Origin: Nocardiopsis sp. YSL2
GTDB lineage: Bacteria > Actinomycetota > Actinomycetes > Streptosporangiales > Streptosporangiaceae
Assembly (NCBI RefSeq): GCF_030555055.1
Contig: NZ_JAMOAO010000001.1
Coordinates: 2,232,001 to 2,296,000 of the forward strand
DNA: 64,000 nucleotides
Direction of reading: 5' to 3'
In this document: positions 60,704-64,000 of the stretch, piece by piece
How the letters are laid out: each line of letters begins with the position of its first letter
How positions within the stretch are numbered: position 1 is the stretch's first letter
Translations under genes and position numbers: made by a program
The notes under the pieces: model-generated
What the model was told of the DNA's origin: nothing
What the model saw: the letters and a program-made list of their open reading frames with translations, nothing else
Database searches by the model: none

Positions 60704-62672
60704 GGGGTGCCCTCCTTCCCTGCGTCACACGGTCCAGGAACAGGCCCAGGCACACGATCGCCAGGCCGGAGGCCAGACCCAGGCCGAGCTCGTTCTGCGC
60801 CAGGCCGAACACGACGTCGAAGCCGAGCGATCCGGCGCCGACCAGCGCGCCCATGACGACCATGGACAGCACGAGGATGATCCCCTGGTTGACGGCCAGC
60901 AGCAGCGAGCCGCGGGCCATCGGCAGCTCCACCTTGCTGAGCAGCTGCCACCGGGTGGACCCCTGCGACAGCGCCGCCTCCTTGGTCGGCGCCGGAACCC
61001 CGCGGATCCCGTCGTTGACCAGCCGGATGACCGGCGGGAGCGCGAAGATGACCGCGGCCACCAGCGCCGGGACACGGCCGATGGTGAACAGCGCGACCGC
61101 CGGGATCAGGTAGACGAACGGCGGCAGGGTCTGCATGGCGTCGAGGATCGGCCGCAGGATGGTCGCGAACACGTCGCTGCGCGACATCAGTACGCCGACC
61201 ACCACGCCCAGTGCGACGGTGACCAACGAGGCCACGAGGACCTGGGACAGCGTGTCCATGGCGTTGACCCACACGCCCAGGAGCCCGATGACCACGAACG
61301 ACGCTCCCGAGACGAGCGCCGCGCGCCACCCGGAGAAGATCCACCCCAGGGCCGTGGCCACGATGACCACCAGCCACCAGGGCGACCCGGTCAGCAGTTC
61401 GCTGAGCGGGCTGAGGACCCAGGTGAGCGTCCATTCGGACAGGGTGGCGGTGAACGCTCCGATGGCCGCCTGCACGGCGTCGTAGAAGGCGTTCACCGGC
61501 GCGCTCAGGTCCACGGACAGCTCGCGCGGCCAGCCGCGCGCGCCCATGGCCCGCGCCACGGTGACCACGACGATCACCGCGATCAGCCCCGCTCCCAGGA
61601 CCGGGAGCTGGAACCGGGGCGCGATGTTCGGGGTGTGCGCCCCGTGGCCCACGGCACCCGTCACCCGGTCCATCGCGATCGCCAGCATGACGATCGCCAG
61701 GCCGGCCTGGAACGCCTCGCCGACGTTGACCTTGGACAGTGCCTGGTAGATCGCGTCACCGAGACCGCCCGCGCCGATGACCGACGCGATGACGACCATG
61801 GAGACCGCGAGCATGATGGTCTGGTTGACGCCCAGCAGGATGGTGCGCTTGGCCATGGGCAGCTGCACCTTGGTGAGGACCTGCCAGGGCGTCGAGCCGA
61901 GCGACGTCGTCGCCTCCACCGCGCCCTTGGGCACCTCGCGGATGCCCAGCGCCGTGATGCGCACGGCGGGCGGGATCGCGTAGACCGCCGTCACCACGGC
62001 CGCCGCCGGGTTGCCGATGCCGAACAGCAGCACGAACGGCAGCAGGTAGGCGAACGCGGGCATGATCTGCATGAAGTCCAGGACCGGGCGGATCCCCCGG
62101 TAGAACACCTCGCTGCGGCCGGCCAGGATGCCCAGCGGGATGCCGAACACCAGCGCGATGAGCACCGACGTGATGATCAGCGCCAGCGTGGTCATCGACT
62201 CGTTCCACAGCCCGGTCAGCGCGAACACCGCGAAGGTGACCAGGACCAGCAGGGCCACCCGCCATCCGGCGACGCGCCAGGCGCCCAGGACGCCGATGGC
62301 CGTGACGCCGGCCCAGGTGAGCAGGTCCAGGACGCGGTTGATCAGGACGACCGCGGAGCCCAGGCCCACCGAGACGTAGTTGAAGCCGTACAGGAACAGC
62401 GGGCTGTCGTTGCGGTTCGCCACGATCCAGGCGTAGACGCCGTCGAGCCAGGCCATGAAGCGGTCGCCGATGCCGGTCGGGAACGGGCCCGCCCAGGCGG
62501 GGGAGCCCAGGGACCGGAACACGAGGTACCCGATCACGAGCACCGCGATCGCGGCCAGCGCCTGCAGCCACCGGTTGGTCAGGACCGTGACCAGCCCGCC
62601 GGACGCACGGGGCCCCGCGGCGCCTCCGACCTCTCCGGACCCGCCGGTGGCGGGTCGGGTCAGCGCGGCCAT
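60696..62672 (-). CDS. Glycine-betaine ABC transporter permease, duplicated
   Basis: 658 aa containing two OpuAB/ProW-type permease halves in tandem. Each half has a conserved cytoplasmic loop: VEATTSLGSTPWQVLTKVQL in the first and KEAALSQGSTRWQLLSKVEL in the second, each followed by PMA and a RTILLGVNQTIML or RGSLLLAVNQGII span. One chain thus replaces a permease dimer. The ATG at 62672 lies one base after the ATPase stop (TGACATG); a GTG at 62705 would overlap it. Between ATPase and binding-protein genes in one operon. Confidence 0.9.
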   Translation of the reverse strand: MAALTRPATGGSGEVGGAAGPRASGGLVTVLTNRWLQALAAIAVLVIGYLVFRSLGSPAWAGPFPTGIGDRFMAWLDGVYAWIVANRNDSPLFLYGFNYVSVGLGSAVVLINRVLDLLTWAGVTAIGVLGAWRVAGWRVALLVLVTFAVFALTGLWNESMTTLALIITSVLIALVFGIPLGILAGRSEVFYRGIRPVLDFMQIMPAFAYLLPFVLLFGIGNPAAAVVTAVYAIPPAVRITALGIREVPKGAVEATTSLGSTPWQVLTKVQLPMAKRTILLGVNQTIMLAVSMVVIASVIGAGGLGDAIYQALSKVNVGEAFQAGLAIVMLAIAMDRVTGAVGHGAHTPNIAPRFQLPVLGAGLIAVIVVVTVARAMGARGWPRELSVDLSAPVNAFYDAVQAAIGAFTATLSEWTLTWVLSPLSELLTGSPWWLVVIVATALGWIFSGWRAALVSGASFVVIGLLGVWVNAMDTLSQVLVASLVTVALGVVVGVLMSRSDVFATILRPILDAMQTLPPFVYLIPAVALFTIGRVPALVAAVIFALPPVIRLVNDGIRGVPAPTKEAALSQGSTRWQLLSKVELPMARGSLLLAVNQGIILVLSMVVMGALVGAGSLGFDVVFGLAQNELGLGLASGLAIVCLGLFLDRVTQGRRAPRA

Positions 62673-62673
62673 G

Positions 62674-63939
62674 TCACCCACCGTCCCCGGTCGGAGCCGG
62701 ACCACCGTGGCCGGTGGGGTTCGCCGAACCGCTCGGCGCGGTCCCGCGCGCCCCGCCCCCCTGCGGGCCCGTCGACCCGCCGGGCCCGCCGGTGGAGAGC
62801 TCGGCGGGGTCGGTGGACTCGTCCGACAGCTCCCCGACGGTCTCCTCGATGGCCACGGCCACCTCGTTCTCGGAGAGCTGGTCCTCGGCGATGGCGCGGA
62901 GCACGTCGTCGCGGCCCACGTAGCCGAGGAGGGTGTCGCCCTCCACGACCCGCACGGGCGCGGTGCTCGCCGCGAGCATCGGCAGGACCTCCGCGAGCAC
63001 CGTGCCCGGCTCGGTGACCGGGCCGTCCGTGCGCTCCCCGGGGTAGGCGTCGCGCACCAGCCACCGCGCGGTCAGCACGGTCGTGCGCGCGACGTCGGAC
63101 GTGAAGTCGGCGACGTAGGCGTTGGCCGGCCGGCCCACCACCTCCTCCGGGGTGCCGACCTGGACGAGTTCGCCGTCGCGCATGATGGCGATGCGGTCGC
63201 CCAGCTTCAGGGCCTCCTGCAGGTCGTGGGTGATGAACACCGACGTCTTGTTCAGCTCGCGCTGGAGCCGGGAGACCTCGGCCTGCATGTCGCGGCGGAT
63301 CAGCGGGTCGAGCGCACTGAACGGCTCGTCGAACATCAGCACCTCGGGGTCGACGGCCAGCGCGCGGGCCAGGCCCACCCGCTGCTGCATGCCGCCGCTC
63401 AGCTCACCGGGCCGCGCGTTCTCGTAGCCGGACAGGCCGACCATCTCGATCATCTCGCCCGCGCGGGCGTAGCGCTCGGCGCGGCCCATGCCGCGCACCT
63501 CCAGGCCGTAGGCCACGTTGTCGACGATGCGGCGGTTCGGCAGCAGGCCGAAGTGCTGGAACACCATGGCCATCTTGTGGCGGCGCAGCTCGCGCAGGCG
63601 CTGCTGGGTGGCCTCGCCGATGTCCTCACCGTCGAGCAGCACCTGCCCGGCCGTGGGTTCGATGAGGCGGCTCAGGCAGCGGATCAGCGTCGACTTGCCG
63701 GAGCCGGACAGGCCCATGACGACGAAGATCTCACCGGGGTGGACGTCGAAGGACACGTCCCGCACGGCGACGGTGCAGCCGGTCTCCTCCTTGATCCGGT
63801 CCCGGTCGGCCGTCTCCAGCTCCGTGCCGATGACCTTGTCGGCGTTCTTGCCGAAGATCTTCCAGAGGTTGCGGACGGAGAAGGTGACGTCGGTGTCACC
63901 CCCGGGCGACCCCTGCTCCTGGACGGTCTGTGTGCTCAT
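62674..63939 (-). CDS. Glycine-betaine ABC transporter ATPase with CBS domains
   Basis: 421 aa. Walker [10 protein letters not shown] (~76), signature [19 protein letters not shown] (~180), Walker [13 protein letters not shown], followed by a C-terminal CBS pair (~285-385; [40 protein letters not shown]) that in OpuA-type transporters senses ionic strength, and a Gly/Pro tail. The ATG at 63939 overlaps the stop of the upstream gene by four bases. First transport gene of the operon. Confidence 0.92.
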   Translation of the reverse strand: MSTQTVQEQGSPGGDTDVTFSVRNLWKIFGKNADKVIGTELETADRDRIKEETGCTVAVRDVSFDVHPGEIFVVMGLSGSGKSTLIRCLSRLIEPTAGQVLLDGEDIGEATQQRLRELRRHKMAMVFQHFGLLPNRRIVDNVAYGLEVRGMGRAERYARAGEMIEMVGLSGYENARPGELSGGMQQRVGLARALAVDPEVLMFDEPFSALDPLIRRDMQAEVSRLQRELNKTSVFITHDLQEALKLGDRIAIMRDGELVQVGTPEEVVGRPANAYVADFTSDVARTTVLTARWLVRDAYPGERTDGPVTEPGTVLAEVLPMLAASTAPVRVVEGDTLLGYVGRDDVLRAIAEDQLSENEVAVAIEETVGELSDESTDPAELSTGGPGGSTGPQGGGARGTAPSGSANPTGHGGPAPTGDGG

Positions 63940-64000
63940 CGAGTGGCCTCCTGGAGGTGGTCCTCGCGGATCAGGTCGGCCGCGCGCTCACCGAGCGCGA
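63936..64000 (-). CDS. C-terminal end of an upstream gene, possibly a GMC oxidoreductase
   Basis: The last 20 codons read [18 protein letters not shown] and stop, overlapping the ATPase start as ATGA. A short GEKAADLI-type helix closes many GMC oxidoreductases such as choline dehydrogenase/oxidase, and a choline-to-betaine enzyme would fit this operon. With so little sequence the identity is only a suggestion. Confidence 0.4.
   Translation of the reverse strand, partial: ALGERAADLIREDHLQEATR

Noticed and set aside
60579..63017. 812-aa plus-strand ORF opposite the betaine transporter genes
   Set aside because: Shadow ORF with long Asp/Arg/His/Gln runs; the minus-strand ABC genes explain the region.
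1..64000. tRNA, rRNA, CRISPR arrays, integrase or att sites
   Set aside because: Scanned by eye for cloverleaf-like 3' ends, regularly spaced repeats and recombinase motifs; none was convincing.

Overview
The window is high-GC actinobacterial DNA. Strong GC3 bias gives long antisense shadow ORFs, starts are mixed ATG/GTG/TTG with GGAGG-type ribosome sites, and gene families such as DUF397/XRE-DUF5753 pairs, HATPase_c anti-sigma-like proteins, GerW, SigR, WXG100/EccC/EccD and purSQL are typical of filamentous actinomycetes. The overall set fits Nocardiopsaceae/Streptosporangiales (Nocardiopsis-like). That placement is inferred from gene content, not from a search.

Layout. 1-9 kb: 3' part of a large AAA+ 'DNA repair ATPase', a SUFU-domain protein, a zinc-ribbon protein, a FadE5-type acyl-CoA dehydrogenase behind a palindromic operator, a SnoaL-like protein and an MFS carrier. 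9-16.3 kb: a small unknown protein, a membrane pseudokinase with a beta-propeller, GerW, a DUF2306 membrane protein, and a NarL-type two-component pair bracketed by a 20-bp direct repeat. 16.3-42.4 kb: a type VII secretion (T7SS/ESX) island. 42.4-48 kb: anti-sigma-like ATPases, a DUF397/XRE pair, an AEC carrier and a DsbA-like protein. 48.4-53.1 kb: a 2-oxoacid dehydrogenase operon (E1alpha-E1beta-E2) and a SigR-like ECF sigma factor. 53.4-58.5 kb: purS, purQ and purL, interrupted by an anti-sigma-like ATPase gene and a MITE-like element. 58.5-64 kb: a Phd/PIN toxin-antitoxin pair and a glycine-betaine ABC transporter (ATPase, double permease, binding lipoprotein) behind the end of a gene that may be a GMC oxidoreductase.

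The T7SS island is the exciting part. It holds EccD, a single-chain three-ATPase EccC, an EsxB/EsxA-like pair, a small membrane protein and a degenerate membrane kinase. Around this core are three copies of one three-gene cassette: a ~110-aa divergent WXG100-like protein, then an 800-860-aa protein with a helical WXG/LXG-like N-terminus, then a membrane-anchored extracytoplasmic protein (beta-propeller or lipoprotein). The small proteins and EsxB share an 'L-S-R-P-[IV]-N' type C-terminal tail. The large proteins share a C-terminal aromatic motif. One membrane partner shares a C-terminal domain with its large neighbour. The region is littered with 3'-end gene fragments, a 109-bp direct repeat flanking one cassette, a frameshift in a G tract, and a low-GC cassette that appears to have split an older beta-propeller gene. 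This looks like a diversifying adaptor-effector-anchor/immunity system, analogous in layout to LXG toxins of Firmicutes. The toxic or immunity role is inference.

No tRNA, rRNA or CRISPR array was recognised. EccB, EccE and mycosin are not in the window.
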